Shown: piece by piece, positions 12,277 through 24,335 of the stretch
Layout: each line of letters starts with the position of its first letter
Numbering within the stretch: the first letter of the stretch is position 1
Assembly (NCBI RefSeq): GCF_033115175.1
Contig: NC_084850.1
Span: 4,339,024-4,403,023 of the forward strand
Length of the DNA stretch: 64,000 bases
From: Lepus europaeus
Lineage: Eukaryota; Chordata; Mammalia; Lagomorpha; Leporidae
Reading direction: 5' to 3'
Translations under genes and position numbers: made by a program
The notes under the pieces: generated by a model
Told to the model about the DNA's origin: nothing
What the model saw: only the letters and a program-made list of their open reading frames with translations
Databases searched by the model: none

Positions 12277-13078
12277 TAAAAATCTAATTAGTTTGAGAAA
12301 ATGAGTAAATAAGTATTCTAGAAACTCAAATGTTATCTGATCCATGAAAGGCAGTTCAGTGTTCACGTAGGACAGTCAAAACCTGGCAACAAAATCCCCA
12401 GCATAGGCCCAGGAACTCATTTTTTGCATAAGGACCCCCAGAGCCTCAGAGCTTACCACCTCTGAAAGCTCTCCCCATCACCCAACAGCCAAAGCATTAG
12501 ACAGGCTTTCTTTATGCTAGGCCAAAATCTGCTTCCCTGTAATTCCTACATATTGGTCTAACTTTTTAGGGAGAAAAATCCCCTATTTTTCCCATGGTTC
12601 TTTATATGGCTCCTTCCATGTACATGTTCTCATTCATCTCGATAATCCTATGAAACAAATATTCTTACTATCTTTGTTTTACAAATGAAGACCTGGAAGC
12701 TGAGAAAGGCTTAGTAACTGTTCAGTAGTATAGTGACATAGGCAGGGCTTGAACTATCGCAGCTTGCCTCCTCACATATTATTTTTAAAAAAGAAAAGGT
12801 TACTTCTGCTTCCCCAGGAACCGAATCCTTGAAGGCAAGAAGAGGTAGCATATTTAAAATCATACTCTATACACTATCCCTGAACTCATATAAGTTAAAA
12901 CCCCTATACACAGGGGCCCAGATCTGTACTTTCAGGCCAGAAACTTATCTTGAGTATAGCAACAAAATAGCCAGTCTTCTATCTGGAAGTCCCGCAGAAC
13001 CTCAAATTAAGCAGGTTCCAAGCTGAATTTATCCATTTTTCTCCATTGTCTTTCTACCTTTCATTCATGATCTTGTTT
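12277..13078. other. Intergenic DNA with a probable MIR
   Basis: No gene seen. Positions about 12,625-12,775 resemble a plus-strand MIR: an 'ataatcctatgaaacaaatattcttacta' core, 'ttttacaaatgaagacctggaagctgagaaag', then 'gcagggcttgaac'. Confidence 0.45.
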
Positions 13079-13093
13079 AGAAATATTACTCTC

Positions 13094-13915
13094 CCATTAG
13101 GATATACCCCATGGGAAGAGATAGATAGGTCTGGGCCTCTGAACTTACAAGTCCTAAAGCCCAACAGATTATTATCAAGCCCCTTCTATCAGGTTCTATT
13201 TGCCTCTCAATCAGAAAACTTAACTGTAGCTTAGACAGCACCTTTCTTAGCTCCTCTAATAATGACTCTGTCCTTTGTTCTAGACCCTGTCTAGCGCACT
13301 TGGGCCTCATTCCTTTGTAATCATAACCTCTACTCTACCTCCAATGGCTCTACTCCCAACCTGTGTGTACTGATGGTATTCTTCCCCACTTAATGCTCTA
13401 TAATTGTTCAGACCTGGTTAATGACACTCTTAGGATCATTGGTTACTATCCTCACTCTGTCTTTTATGACCTTGTCTAAATATGATCAGAGTCAGCAAAC
13501 TTGGAAGGCTTCCATAGGCTTGGCAACTCATGACGAGGGCCTAGGGTGGTTACTGGCACCATAAACTAGAGTGTCAATTTGTTGGGTCAACAACAGGAGC
13601 CACTGTGCACTTGTTCCTCATGTGGGATCTCTGTCCTTAATGTGCTGTACATTGTGATTTAATGCTATAACTAGTACTCAAACAGTATGTTTCACTTTGT
13701 GTTTCTATGTGGGTGCAAACTGTTGAAATCTTTATACTAAATTAATCTTCTGTATATAAAGATAAGTGAAAATGAATCTTGATGTGAATGGAAGGGGAGA
13801 GGGAGCGGGAGAGGGGAGGGTTGCAGGTGGGAGGGAAGTTATGGGAGGGGGAAGCCATTGTAATCCATAAGCTGTACACTGGAAATTTATATTCATTAAA
13901 TAAAAGTTAAAAAAA
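13094..13915 (+). mobile_element. 5'-truncated rabbit L1 3' UTR insertion
   Basis: An 822-bp element containing the rabbit L1 3' UTR, including the 'gaaggggagagggagcggg' purine tract and a terminal AAATAAAAGTTAAAAAAA. It is bracketed by a perfect 15-bp duplication AGAAATATTACTCTC at 13,079-13,093 and 13,916-13,930. No ORF2 remains, so it cannot be active. Confidence 0.92.
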
Positions 13916-13930
13916 AGAAATATTACTCTC

Positions 13931-14893
13931 TACTCAGGTAGCCATGCCAGAAATCTGAAGAAATATCCAAGACACTTCTCACCAACTATCCCCACAGTGG
14001 TTCAAAAGAATTTTAGCATTTGATATATCTTTGTGTCTATCGCTTCCACCCTATCCTTACTGTCACTGATTCATTCAGTATATCTTATCTCACTTAGAGA
14101 AATTCAACAGCATCTTAAATGGTCTATCTGCCTCCAAAAGCATTCCTGTCAAGTCTCCCTGCCTCCATGTAGATCACCACCAGAATGACCCAAAATGGCA
14201 ATCTATGTCCCACCTCTGCTACCAATCTTCCAATGGCTTCCTGTTGCCTTTGTGTGTGTTTCTCAAACCTAGTGCATAAAATGTTTAAGTTCTTCAGATG
14301 ACTTGAATGATTCAGTAATGTTTGGGAACTAAGGGAGTACAAAGCAAAGTTTACATCCTCGATGATCTGAATACTACCTATGTCTCTAATCATCATTCTG
14401 CTACCTTTCTCTTGACAAGGAATACTCCAGCAATCCTAGGATTAGAATTCTACCATTCTAACGCTTACCTCTATGCTTCTACTGTGACTGACCTCTCAGT
14501 GTAGAATGCTGTATCTATCCTTAGCCAATCTCTTCTGAATCTTCAAATATTAAATGAGGTGCCAATTCTTCAGTAAGCCTTTTGTAACCACATAAGAATG
14601 GATTAAGCACCCCTCATCTGTGACCACATAGCATTGCACATAATTCTATAGCATGACACTCAGAATATTGCATTGAAATTATTTGCTTTTTTGTCTGATT
14701 GTCTGACAAGGCTATAAGCTGTTAAAAATAAAATAATATGTTTATTCATTGCTGGCGAGTATCTTTCATTTAAAAGAGTTCCTGTGAATGTTGACCTGAA
14801 ATGAGTCTGATTTCAAGTGCAGGCTCTATATTTCACTAGTTGTAAACTTGAATTTTAGGAAACTCAATTCATCTGCCTTGGTTCAGTTACCCA

Positions 14894-14948
<55 letters not shown>

Positions 14949-16116
14949 TTATATATTATTGTAAACTGTTAAACAGTATTACAAAGGTATTTCTGCAGTT
15001 TTACCTTCTGATTAGTCTCCACAAATCAGAAATAACAATTACATTACATAAACCCGAAGTCTGCTGAATCTTAGAGTCCACCAGGCTAACCAAAGTATCT
15101 GAGTTAGAAAGGTCACTTAGTTCAATGGGAAGTGTATTGTGGAAAGCATAATCTAGCAAAAATCCACTCTGATGGGGGCTAATTCCCCAAGGACACTCGC
15201 TTCACAACTGAGTACCACTAAGGAAAGTTACTGAGCCCCAATCCTTTCTCCTCCACCATCTTCTCCCCTAACTGTGCTAGCATTTCATTGGTAATGGTTG
15301 TAGAGCCTGGTCCATCAGGTTAAACTGGGTTCAACAACATGACTTCCTAATGCTTACCCAGGTCTTCCTTAAGCCTATCCACTTAGGTAAGTAGTCTCCT
15401 GATAACTTCCTAGGAATGTCACCTCTAGGGGCAGCAAGCAGTATTAAATATCAGTCTCACACAGCCAAGTGAAACCAAATTGATTTGCTAGCCCTGGAAA
15501 ATTTGGGCCTAGAGCAGCTCTAGGCTAGTCTCTATTGTCCCTGCAGGGCTTGTATCCTAAAGACAAAGAGGGAACCATAAACTTTGCAGAGTCTTCGAAT
15601 GGTGGTTCTTGGGTCTGTTCTAGTTCCACTCTGTCAGTTTATCATTCTCTTGGTGTAGGACCTCGTCCAGAGATTGCTTCTCAGAACCTGAAGCTCTAAA
15701 GAAATCAAGCAATGATACCACATATCCATAGCCCTCCCAAATGAATTTCATGCCTCATTGGGCCAGAAGTGACTTATCAAACAGGGGATCTATCAGAAGC
15801 TATACCAAAAGGCATGCAAGGAAGGCTAGACACATTTCTTTAATGTACAGAGCTCCCAGAATATATGTAAACCTATATTCATTGAAGTCATTTCTTATCA
15901 ATTGTTCCTTCTGAATTCTAGCAATGTGAACATTCTTACTTACAGGAAATGTCAAAGTTTAGAGCTCTTTGATTAGGAGAGAAAAGAAACCTGTTATTAC
16001 ATTATTTCCACATCCAATGCCAAATATTTAGATTTCAATGATCACAATTCAGCCCATGAGACACTTGCATCATTATCTAAATAAGTATTTATTTACCAAG
16101 CACCTACTGTAGAGAT
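13931..16116. other. Intergenic DNA with an L2-like stretch
   Basis: No gene seen. Positions about 14,150-14,735 resemble an old L2 3' region (pattern 'cttccaatggcttcctgttgcc', later 'cttcagtaagccttttgtaac' and 'aaggctataagctg'). The rest is unassigned apart from an (AT)n microsatellite. Confidence 0.4.
14893..14957. repeat. (AT)n microsatellite
   Basis: A nearly pure AT dinucleotide run of about 60 bp. Confidence 0.97.
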
Positions 16117-16128
16117 GAAAAAAATCAG

Positions 16129-16467
16129 GCCGGTGCCGTAGTTTAACAGGCTAATCCTCCACCTTGCGGCGCCGGCACACCGGGTTCTAGTCCCAGTTGG
16201 GATGCCAGATTCTATCCCAGTTGCCCCTCTTCCAGGCCAGCTCTCTGCTATGGCCCGGGAAGGCAGTGGAGGATGGCCCAAGTCCTTGGGCCCTGTACCC
16301 GCATGGGAGACCAGGAAAAGAACCTGGCTCCTGGCTTCGGATCAGCGAGATGCACCGGCTGCAGTGCCATTGGAGGGTGAACCAACGGCAAAAAGGAAGA
16401 CCTTTCTCTCTGTCTCTCTCTCTCACTATCCACTCTGTCAAAAAAAAAAAAAAGAAAAAAGAAAAAA
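16129..16467 (+). mobile_element. CSINE, young subfamily
   Basis: It runs from the head GGCCGGTGCCGTAG to the 3' end CACTATCCACTCTGTC plus an interrupted A-tail with AAAAAG units. Flanks are GAAAAAAATCAG (16,117-16,128) and the same word with one extra A at 16,468-16,480. Confidence 0.92.
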
Positions 16468-16480
16468 GAAAAAAAATCAG

Positions 16481-16861
16481 TCCCAGTATATCCCTAAAGT
16501 GCCCATAGGCTATTAGGAAGACAAACATAAAAACAAAAGCTTTGCAATTTGACATTATACAAAATACAAAAGAATCTCAAAGTTGGGGAATATAGTATAT
16601 TATGCCTAGAAGCCTCATAAAAGGCTTTTCAGAGAAGATATATATATATATATATATATATGTAAAAAGGATGGTAAATTAAGGGGCTGGTAAAAATAAT
16701 CTGAGATGAAATGGTCAGAGAGAGGAGAAACAGAACAAACAGAAGAGTAAGATATTAAGAAAGTCAGAAAAGAAGAGACAGAGAAAAAACAAGAGAAGAG
16801 AATAAGAACAGATGCAGAGTACTATGAAGTTAATTCAAAACTTGGCACAAAAAAAGAAACT
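16481..16861. other. Intergenic DNA with a short (TA)n run
   Basis: AT-rich spacer with a (TA)n microsatellite at about 16,638-16,662 and an A/G-rich stretch near 16,700-16,810. No gene. Confidence 0.5.
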
Positions 16862-17174
16862 GGGGGTCAGCATTGTGGCACAGATAGCTAAGCTGCCACC
16901 TGGAATGCTGGCATCCCATATTAGAGCATGTGTTCAAGCCCTAGCTTCTACACTTCTGATCCATTTCCCTGCTAATGTGCCTGGGAAGGCAATGGAGGAT
17001 GGCCCACATGCTTGGGTTCCTGCTACCCACGTGGAAGAACCAGATGTAGCTCTAGGCTCCTGTCCCTGTTCTGGCCCAGCCCCAGCCATTGCAGCCATTT
17101 GAGGGATGCACCAACAGATGGAAGATCTCTCTCTCTCTCTCTCTTTCTAACACATAAATAAATCTTTAAAAAAC
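16862..17174 (+). mobile_element. CSINE, old diverged copy
   Basis: Head (GGGGGTCAGCATTGTGGCACAG), body ('gctaatgtgcctgggaaggcaatgg', 'cacgtggaagaacc'), CT run and AAATAAATCTTTA tail are all present but diverged. Confidence 0.85.
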
Positions 17175-17729
17175 TCAGAAAAAAATTACTCTTTCTTATT
17201 CTCCTTCTGTTATAACCAGATAAAATACCAAGTTTAAAGTTTGGGTGATTACAAGAATAATAGTAATATAATTAACAGAAGTAGAGAGCACAGAGGAAGA
17301 ATAGCTTGGGAAGGAATCTGATGAGATTAATTTTGGATACACTGATTCCAAGACATAATGAGGACATTACAATCTAGTAAGCAGATGGAATACTGAGACA
17401 ATCTCAGGATAAAGGTCACTGTTGGAAGCACTGGAAATAGAATGCACAAAAATATTAGTTGAATTCATGATATTTCCATGCATGGTAATATCAGAAATAA
17501 GCAGGCAAAGAAGATACATGAATGGCCAATAAGCACATAAAAATAAGTTCTATGTCATGAATCACTAGGTAAATACAAATTTTGACAAATTCTAATCTCA
17601 AATATCCACCATTGAAATATAATATGAAATTATTTTGATGAATAAGTAACGCACAAAGGATTTTTTGCCCTCTTCTCTCTGAATTCTTAGCAAACACTCA
17701 TCATTTTATTGTTTCTATAGTTTTGCCTT
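17175..17729. other. Intergenic DNA, nothing recognised
   Basis: AT-rich; no gene or clear repeat. Confidence 0.45.
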
Positions 17730-17745
17730 CTCCAGAATGTTATAT

Positions 17746-18084
17746 TTTTTTTTTTAGACAGGCAGAGTGGAAAGTGAGAGAGAGACACAGAGAGAAAGAT
17801 CTTCCTTTTGCCGTTGGTTCACCCTCCAATGGCCGCCGCGGCTGGCGCGCTGTGGCCAGCACACCGCACTGATCCGATGGCAGGATCCAGGTGCTTATCC
17901 TGATCTCCCATGGGGTGCAGAGCCCAAGTACTTGGGCCATCCTCCACTGCACTCCCTGGCCACAGCAGAGAGCTGGCCTGGAAGAGGGGCAACCGGGACA
18001 GAATCCGGAGCCCCGACTGGGACTAGAACCTGGTGTGCCGGCGCCGCAAGGTGGAGGATTAGCCTGTTGAGCCACGGCGCCAGC
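17746..18084 (-). mobile_element. CSINE, young subfamily
   Basis: Minus-strand copy with T-run, GACAGGCAGAGTGGA 3' end and GCGCC-rich head. A perfect 16-bp duplication CTCCAGAATGTTATAT lies at 17,730-17,745 and 18,085-18,100. Confidence 0.94.
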
Positions 18085-18100
18085 CTCCAGAATGTTATAT

Positions 18101-18599
18101 AATTTGAATCATGCAGTATCTAGTCTTTTCAGACTGTCTTCTTTCACTAACTAATAGCATATATACTTCCTCCAGGTCTTCCTGTGGCTTGATAGCTCCT
18201 TTAGTGAATGTTACAGTGCCTAGGCAGTTTTATGAGCAAGGTATTTCTAATTTTTAAGGAACAGCTATTTTTCAAGCTCTACAGGTAGACCCCAGTATAA
18301 AGGAAAAGTCCCATTCATTTTGTGAAACTAAGATCTTGGTGACCACAAAAACTGATGAACACACACACAAACACACATGGAAAGAAAACTGAGAATTAAC
18401 GTCACAAGCACAGATGCAAATTCCTAAATGAAATGTCAGCAAACCAAATCCAACAAGACTCTATGAGCAAGGAGGTATGTGATATTAGGAGAATTCACTA
18501 TAAGAAGTAGTTGAAGAAGAAAACCTGCAGGGATGACAAGAAATTATGTAAAATTTACTTTAAAATCTATCAGTAAGAAATAAAAACATACATAAAACC
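18101..18599. other. Intergenic DNA, nothing recognised
   Basis: AT-rich; a short ACACACAC patch near 18,360. No gene. Confidence 0.4.
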
Positions 18600-19470
18600 A
18601 GAAAATTTGAAAAAGTGAAAAGAAAATTGTTCAGTTTTACTAATAATTAGATAAATGTACATTTTAAAATGTGGTATCAATTCTGTATAGTCAAATAAGC
18701 AAAATATTCAGTGGTATCAAGGATTCGGGATTTAAAAAAGGCATTCCCATACTGTGCCTCTAAAAGAATTAGGATAAGGACCACTTAGGGATAGCCATCA
18801 AAAACCTTAAACGTGCATACATAAGGGGTCATTAATTATACATCTAGGAATTTATTCAAAGGAAACAATACAAGAACTTCTGCAAAGTCTTAGCCATAGG
18901 ATATTCACCTATGCATTGTTTAAAGTAGGAAAAAACAATTACCTAAATAGCCCCAGTACTTGGGCCCATGCAACCCACATGGGAGACCAATAGAGTTCCT
19001 GGTTCCTGGTTTTCACCTGGCCCACCCTCAGCCATTGATTCCATTTGGAGAGTGAACCAGCAAATGGAAGCTCGCTCACTCGCTTGCTCGTTCTCTTGCT
19101 CTCCCTCCCTCCGTCCCTATCACTCTACTTTTCAAGTAGATAGATTCTTTTAAAAATAAAATAATGGAACCTAAATATCCAACAGTAGCAGATTGGTCAA
19201 ATAAACTGTGGTATTTTAATACAATGAAATGCTATGCAACCACTGAAGGTGTGATAATGAACTTAAAAGTATGCTCAGAATACATAAAGTAAAAAGCTTA
19301 TGAAAGAGTATGTAGAAAAGAAAACTGTATGGTTATATGAAATATAACCATATTATTAGTAACCTTTGAGTGGGAAGAATATGGGTAGCTTTTATGCTGT
19401 TTAATATAGCTGTGTTTTCTACATGCTATATTAATATGCTAAGGAAAAACACAATAAAGAGTGTCTTTTA
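18600..19470 (+). mobile_element. Old L1M ORF2 3' fragment, interrupted by a CSINE
   Basis: Diverged sequence matches the layout of mammalian L1 ORF2 ends: 'tatacatctaggaatttattcaaagg', then 'aacctaaatatccaacagtagcagattgg', then 'acaatgaaatgctatgcaacc'. A CSINE fragment at about 18,955-19,162 separates the two parts. No intact reading frame. Confidence 0.55.
18955..19162 (+). mobile_element. CSINE, 5'-truncated
   Basis: Begins within the body (CCCCAGTACTTGGGCC) and ends in an A-rich tail, so the tRNA-like head is missing. It lies inside the old L1M. Confidence 0.8.
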
Positions 19471-19566
19471 ATGTTTATACTCTTCAACTAAAAAGCTCTA
19501 GCACCAGAAATTTATCTGAACAACCAAACATCCATGTAAAGATTTACGTTTAAGAATATACATTGT

Positions 19567-19880
19567 TGGGCTGGCATTGTGACCTAGCAGGTAAAGCTGC
19601 TACCTATGATGCTGGTATCCCACGCAGGGGCCAGTTCCAGTGCCAGCTGCTTCACTACCTATCCAGGTCTATGCTAATGCACCTAGGAAGGCAGCAAAGG
19701 AGTGGGCCCTTGCACCCAGGTGGGGGAGATCTGTATAAAGCTCCTGGCTCTTGGCCTTGGTTTGGCCAAGCTCTGGCCATTGCGGCCATTTGAGGAGTGA
19801 ACCAGTGGATGAAGTATGCTCACTCTCTTCTCTCTCCCTAACCCTGCTTTTCAAGTAAATAAAATTAATATTTAGAAAAA
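19567..19880 (+). mobile_element. CSINE, old diverged copy
   Basis: Head GGGCTGGCATTGTGACCTAG, body 'ctaatgcacctaggaaggcagc' and a tail of AAGTAAATAAAATTAATA. Clearly diverged from the young subfamily. Confidence 0.85.
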
Positions 19881-20053
19881 AATTCACAGGGTAATAGCAA
19901 AAGAGAAGCCAACTTAATGTCTAGCAATTCCAATTATAAAGTATAATGTATTACAAAAAAAGTTTCTGGTAATATCGAATCAATAAATAAGTTTATTTTA
20001 GTGTAAAAACTACTGAAATCCACCATAATTTTTTTTCATAATACACATTTTCT

Positions 20054-20405
20054 TTTTTTTTTTAAATTTTTGACAGGCAGAGTGGACAGTGAGAGAGAGA
20101 CAGAGAGAAAGGTCTTGCTTTTGCCGTTGGTTCACCCTCCAATGCCTCCAATGGCCGCCGCGGTAGGCGTGCTGCAGCCGGCGCACCGCGCTGATCCGAT
20201 GGCAGGAGCCAGGTGCTTCTCCTGGTCTCCCATGGGGTGCAGGGCCCAAGCACTTGGGCCATCCTCCACTGCACTCCCTGGCCACAGCAGAGAGCTGGCC
20301 TGGAAGAGGGGCAACCGGGACAGAATCGGTGCCCCGACCGGGACTAGAACCCGGTGTGCCGGCGCCACAAGGCGGAGGATTAGCCTGTTAAGCCACGGCG
20401 CCGGC
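20054..20405 (-). mobile_element. CSINE, young subfamily
   Basis: Minus-strand copy with poly-T, GACAGGCAGAGTGGACAG and a CpG-rich head. Its 19-bp duplication TTCATAATACACATTTTCT (20,035-20,053 and 20,406-20,424) is perfect and the longest in the window. Confidence 0.95.
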
Positions 20406-20424
20406 TTCATAATACACATTTTCT

Positions 20425-21229
20425 ATGGACTTTTTGAAGATCCCTCATTTATCTTTGGCCATAGGATGGAATTCTAGGCCACGGTTAATACTGATGAGGT
20501 ACAATAACATATAAAGATAGCTAAAATTAAGTAAACAGGCAGATAATGAAATATTAAAACAAAAAGCTAATTTTAAAAAGCTATGTAGATAAAAGACTGG
20601 ATGGAGATACATCAAAATGAGCATAACTATGGTTCTCTTCAAACAGTAGGGCTCTAAGTGATTCACTTATTTTCATCTTTCTGCATTTTTACATATTTTC
20701 AACAATATACTCTTAAATTGCAGAAAAAAATGAGTTTGCATTTGAGGAGCAAGGACAGAGAAAAGCTAGAAAAACATAATAGTTTTCTCCACTGCTGTTA
20801 TGCTGTGAGATGCTTATGTGAGAGCATGTTTGCAGCTCATAACTGAATTCAATAATTGGTCCTGTAAGAGTGGGACTGAGCATAGATTAAAACAAATGAG
20901 AAAAAGGATAATGTATTAATGTGTTGTCTGAGCAATTGTTTTAAAAGCATAAACAGAAAAATCTGGAAACCAATTTAACAAGAGATTAAGAATGATTAAT
21001 TCTTGTTGGTAGGGACATAGGTGACAGTTACTTTCATGGGTATGGCTTACCATTGTTTTTATTTTCCAAAAAAATAACAAATATAAACAAATGAAAGACA
21101 GAGTTATAAATATCTCCACTCCTTGCTGTTCGAGTGGTGCAGCCACATTTGGTCCTTTGTCTCTGAGACTATGAGAGAGTCCAGTGAGTTCCTGGGATGG
21201 GAGGCAGCATTCAAGGCCACCTCAGCTTC
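20425..21229. other. Intergenic DNA, possible L1M tail
   Basis: No gene. About 20,520-20,740 vaguely resembles an old L1M 3' end; the remainder is unassigned. Confidence 0.3.
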
Positions 21230-21570
21230 CCCTCAGCTACTGATTATCTGGGTACTATCAGTGAAATAACTCAACAATACTGGTCTCTCCATTCATTACA
21301 TGCCAGGTAGCCCCTCATATTGTGTCAAGAGACCCACAAACCAGAGTCCTGGATCCAGAAACCTTCAGAGACCCCAGTCATGCAGAATCTCCCATCTGAA
21401 GCATTCTCTTAACTGCCATGGCCCTCTCCTCTACCTATTATGCACTCTGCAATGTTACACTAAACTGTAAGCTCCTGGAGGGCAGGGCCTGTGGTTTAGC
21501 TCAGATCTTGTTTCTGTGCTTATCCCAGTTCCTTGCCTAGAATAAGTATTCAATGAACATTTATGAAACT
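21230..21570 (+). mobile_element. Probable L2 3' end
   Basis: The L2 signature 'ctgtaagctcctggagggcagggcctgtg' followed by 'agttccttgcctagaataagtattcaatgaacatttatga' is easily seen. The 5' limit is uncertain. Confidence 0.6.
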
Positions 21571-22720
21571 TCATAAGGTAGGCAAGAATGAAACGGCATT
21601 TCAGTGCCCAGTCCACAGCTTGGCTCCTTTAAATGCTCATTGCTGGATTTGGTAGCCTCACGGGTAAGGACGCCACCTAGCGGTATGCGGTAGGCACGAG
21701 CGGTGAAGAAAGCAGGTCAAAGATGAAACCTGGTTCAAACAGCTCTTTGAAATTACACACAGACACACAAGCACACGCGCTATATCACAATAACTGGAAT
21801 GGTGAAGACTAAAGAACTGTGTTTGGATATGACATTAATGATGTAAAAATGGCATCAATATATAAACTTACCTTTAATGAAATAGTTTTCCTTTGTTTCA
21901 CACTAAAGAACACATCCCACGCCATCCCATGTAAAGGAATCACAATTTAATTCTGAGGGCAAAGGTTCAAGGGACTTAAAGTTCCTGTGGATTCTATGAC
22001 AATCTCATAACTTTCAATTATTACACAATTTTCAGCATCATTTCTCTTAGTGGGGAGATAATGGAATTAGTCTATCATATGAAGTATATAATGGGAGAAA
22101 TCTCCTTTGTTAAAGGTTCATACTTGTATAATGAAAAGTTTGAAAAGTCAAGTTTTCTCACTAAAGAAAACTAATTATTTAAATATTTTCTGGATGTCCC
22201 AATGCTCTGTATAATGTTCTTAGGAAAAAAGCTTTTACAGACAGAAAAAACGCAGGTAAAAATGGAATAGCTCAAATCTTTTCCTCTTCAAATATGTGCC
22301 AAATTGTGGCTTTCTAACAGAGCACAGGAAAAGCCTTCCATTTTCTCTAACAACTGAGTGGAATGAGACTCCACTGTGCAAGCTTACACTTAGCAGAGTT
22401 GAAAACATGTGTGGGCTAAATACCTCAGTCTTGCTCTGTTTGAAATGATGTTCTTTCTTTCAATGTGACAAACTGGAGACAGTCATTCCACATTCAGAAC
22501 TTGATGGACCCCCACAGACTTGATGATGTAAGAGCATCTCGAGAAGCTCATTCTGAAAAACTACCTTTGGAAAGCAAGGCAAAGGATTTATTTTAGTTGT
22601 CTCAGGAGAGATCCCAGCCAGCATAACTAGCAAGGTTGTAGGATTCAAGAAGTAACTCCTCACTGACTTTAAAAACACTTGTGCAACAGACTGTTCACTA
22701 TAGAGTGGGACAATCTTCAC
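21571..22720. other. Intergenic DNA, nothing recognised
   Basis: No gene. A small CpG-containing patch at about 21,655-21,715 stands out from its AT-rich surroundings and may be a decayed SINE head. Confidence 0.4.
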
Positions 22721-22730
22721 AACACCTTTT

Positions 22731-23400
22731 TTTTTTTTAAAAAAAAAAGAGGCTTATATTTAATGAATACAAATTTCATAGGTACAGCTTTGAGAATACG
22801 GCAGTTCTTCCCCCCATACCTGCCCTCCCACCCCAACTCCTGCCCTTCCCACTGCCTCTCCTATCCCATTATTCATTAAGATTCATTTTCATTATCTTTA
22901 TATACAGAAGACCAACTCTATAATAAGTAAAGATTTCAACAGTTTGCACCCACACAGACACACAAAGTATAAAATACTGTTTGAGAACAAGTTTTACCTT
23001 TAGTTCACATAGTACAACTCATTAAGGACAGAGATTCTACATGGGGAGTAAGTGCACAGTGACTCCTGTTGTTGATTTAACAATTCACACTCTTATTTAT
23101 GACGGCAGTAATCACCGAGGCTCTTCACATGAGCTGCCAAGGCTATGGAAGCCTCTTGAGTTCACCAACCCCGATCTTTTTTAGATAAGGCCATAATCAA
23201 AGTGGAAGTTCTCTCCTCCCTTCAGAGAAAAGTACATCCTCCTTTGACGGCCTCTTCTTTCCACTGGGATCTCACCCACAGAGATCCTTCATGCAGATCA
23301 TTTTTTGCCACAGTGTCTTGGCTTTCCATGCCTGAAATGCTTTCATGGCCTTCTCAGCTGGATGCAAATGTGTTAGGGCTGATTCTGAGATCAGAGCAGA
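22731..23400 (-). mobile_element. Rabbit L1 3' UTR fragment
   Basis: Minus-strand L1 3' UTR with the tail read as poly-T at the left edge, and the same 'cagaagaccaactctataataagtaaag' and 'tttgcacccacacagacacacaaag' stretches as the L1 at 6.3-8.3 kb. The word AACACCTTTT at 22,721-22,730 recurs at 23,918-23,927, so the insertion may extend to 23,917. Confidence 0.85.
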
Positions 23401-23576
23401 GCACCTTTCATATAGACTTCATAAACTGTTTCAACATTACGGCTAATCTGTCTTCATTTGCCATAAACCTACACATTTTAGCCATATTAATATTCTTAGA
23501 GAATAACTCCGGCCACTTCAAGCTTTTCATCTTAATTCTTGCCCCAAAACTTTCAATGTCTCCATATCAACTATTG
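23401..23576. other. Unassigned segment next to the L1
   Basis: Sequence between the recognisable L1 3' UTR and the CSINE. It does not read as L1 3' UTR on either strand. It may be a rearranged 5' part of the same insertion or unrelated DNA. Confidence 0.35.
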
Positions 23577-23587
23577 AAAAAGGTTGA

Positions 23588-23906
23588 GCCGGCGCCATGG
23601 CTCAATAGGCTAATCCTCCGCCTTGCGGCACTGGCACACCGGGTTCTAGTCCCAGTTGGGATGCCAGATTCTATCCCAGTTGCCCCTCTTCCAGGCCAGC
23701 TCTCTGCTATGGCCCGGGAAGGCAGTGGAGGATGGCCCAAGTCCTTGGGCCCTGCACCCGCATGGGAGACCAGGAGAAGCACCTGGCTCCTGGCTTCGGA
23801 TCAGCGCGGTGCGCCGGCCGCAGCGGCCATTGGAGGGTGAAACAACGGCAAAAAGGAAGACCTTTCTCTCTGTCTCTCTCCCTCACTATCCACTCTGTCA
23901 AAAAAA
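23588..23906 (+). mobile_element. CSINE, young subfamily
   Basis: Head GCCGGCGCCATGGCTCAATA through CACTATCCACTCTGTC and a pure A-tail. Flanked by AAAAAGGTTGA at 23,577-23,587 and 23,907-23,917. Confidence 0.93.
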
Positions 23907-24064
23907 AAAAAAAAAGGTTGAAACACCTTTTATAATATTCAAGGTCCTCAAAAAGTGTTCCCCAATCTACCTTTTCAAACATACTTGACATAATTCTACC
24001 ATTATGAGCATGTTCCTCAGCCAAACTAATTTTTTTTACTGTTCAAGAATAAGGGTACTTTATG

Positions 24065-24335
24065 GGACAGACTTGGGACATCTATATCCCATATCACAGT
24101 GCCAGGGTTCAAGTCCCTGCTCTGTATCTGGTACCAGTTTCCCACTAATGCATAACCTGGAAAGCAGCAGGTGATGGCTCATGTGGTTGGTTCCTGGCCA
24201 CCTACAGAGGAAACCTAAATTGAGTTTCTGGCTCATGGCTTTGGCTTGTCCCATCCCTGGCTGTTGCAGGCATTTGGGGAGTGAACTAGCTAACGGTCTC
24301 TATTTCTCTCCCTCTGTCTTCCTTTCAAAAACACC
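24065..24335 (+). mobile_element. CSINE, very old copy
   Basis: Strongly diverged: 'gggttcaagtccctgctctg', 'cccactaatgcataacctgg', 'ggcatttggggagtgaac' and 'ctctccctctgtcttcctttcaaaa' keep the CSINE order, but the head is barely recognisable. Confidence 0.7.

Noticed and set aside
20035-20424. Direct repeat TTCATAATACACATTTTCT as a possible regulatory pair
   Set aside because: It is fully explained as the target-site duplication of the CSINE between the copies.
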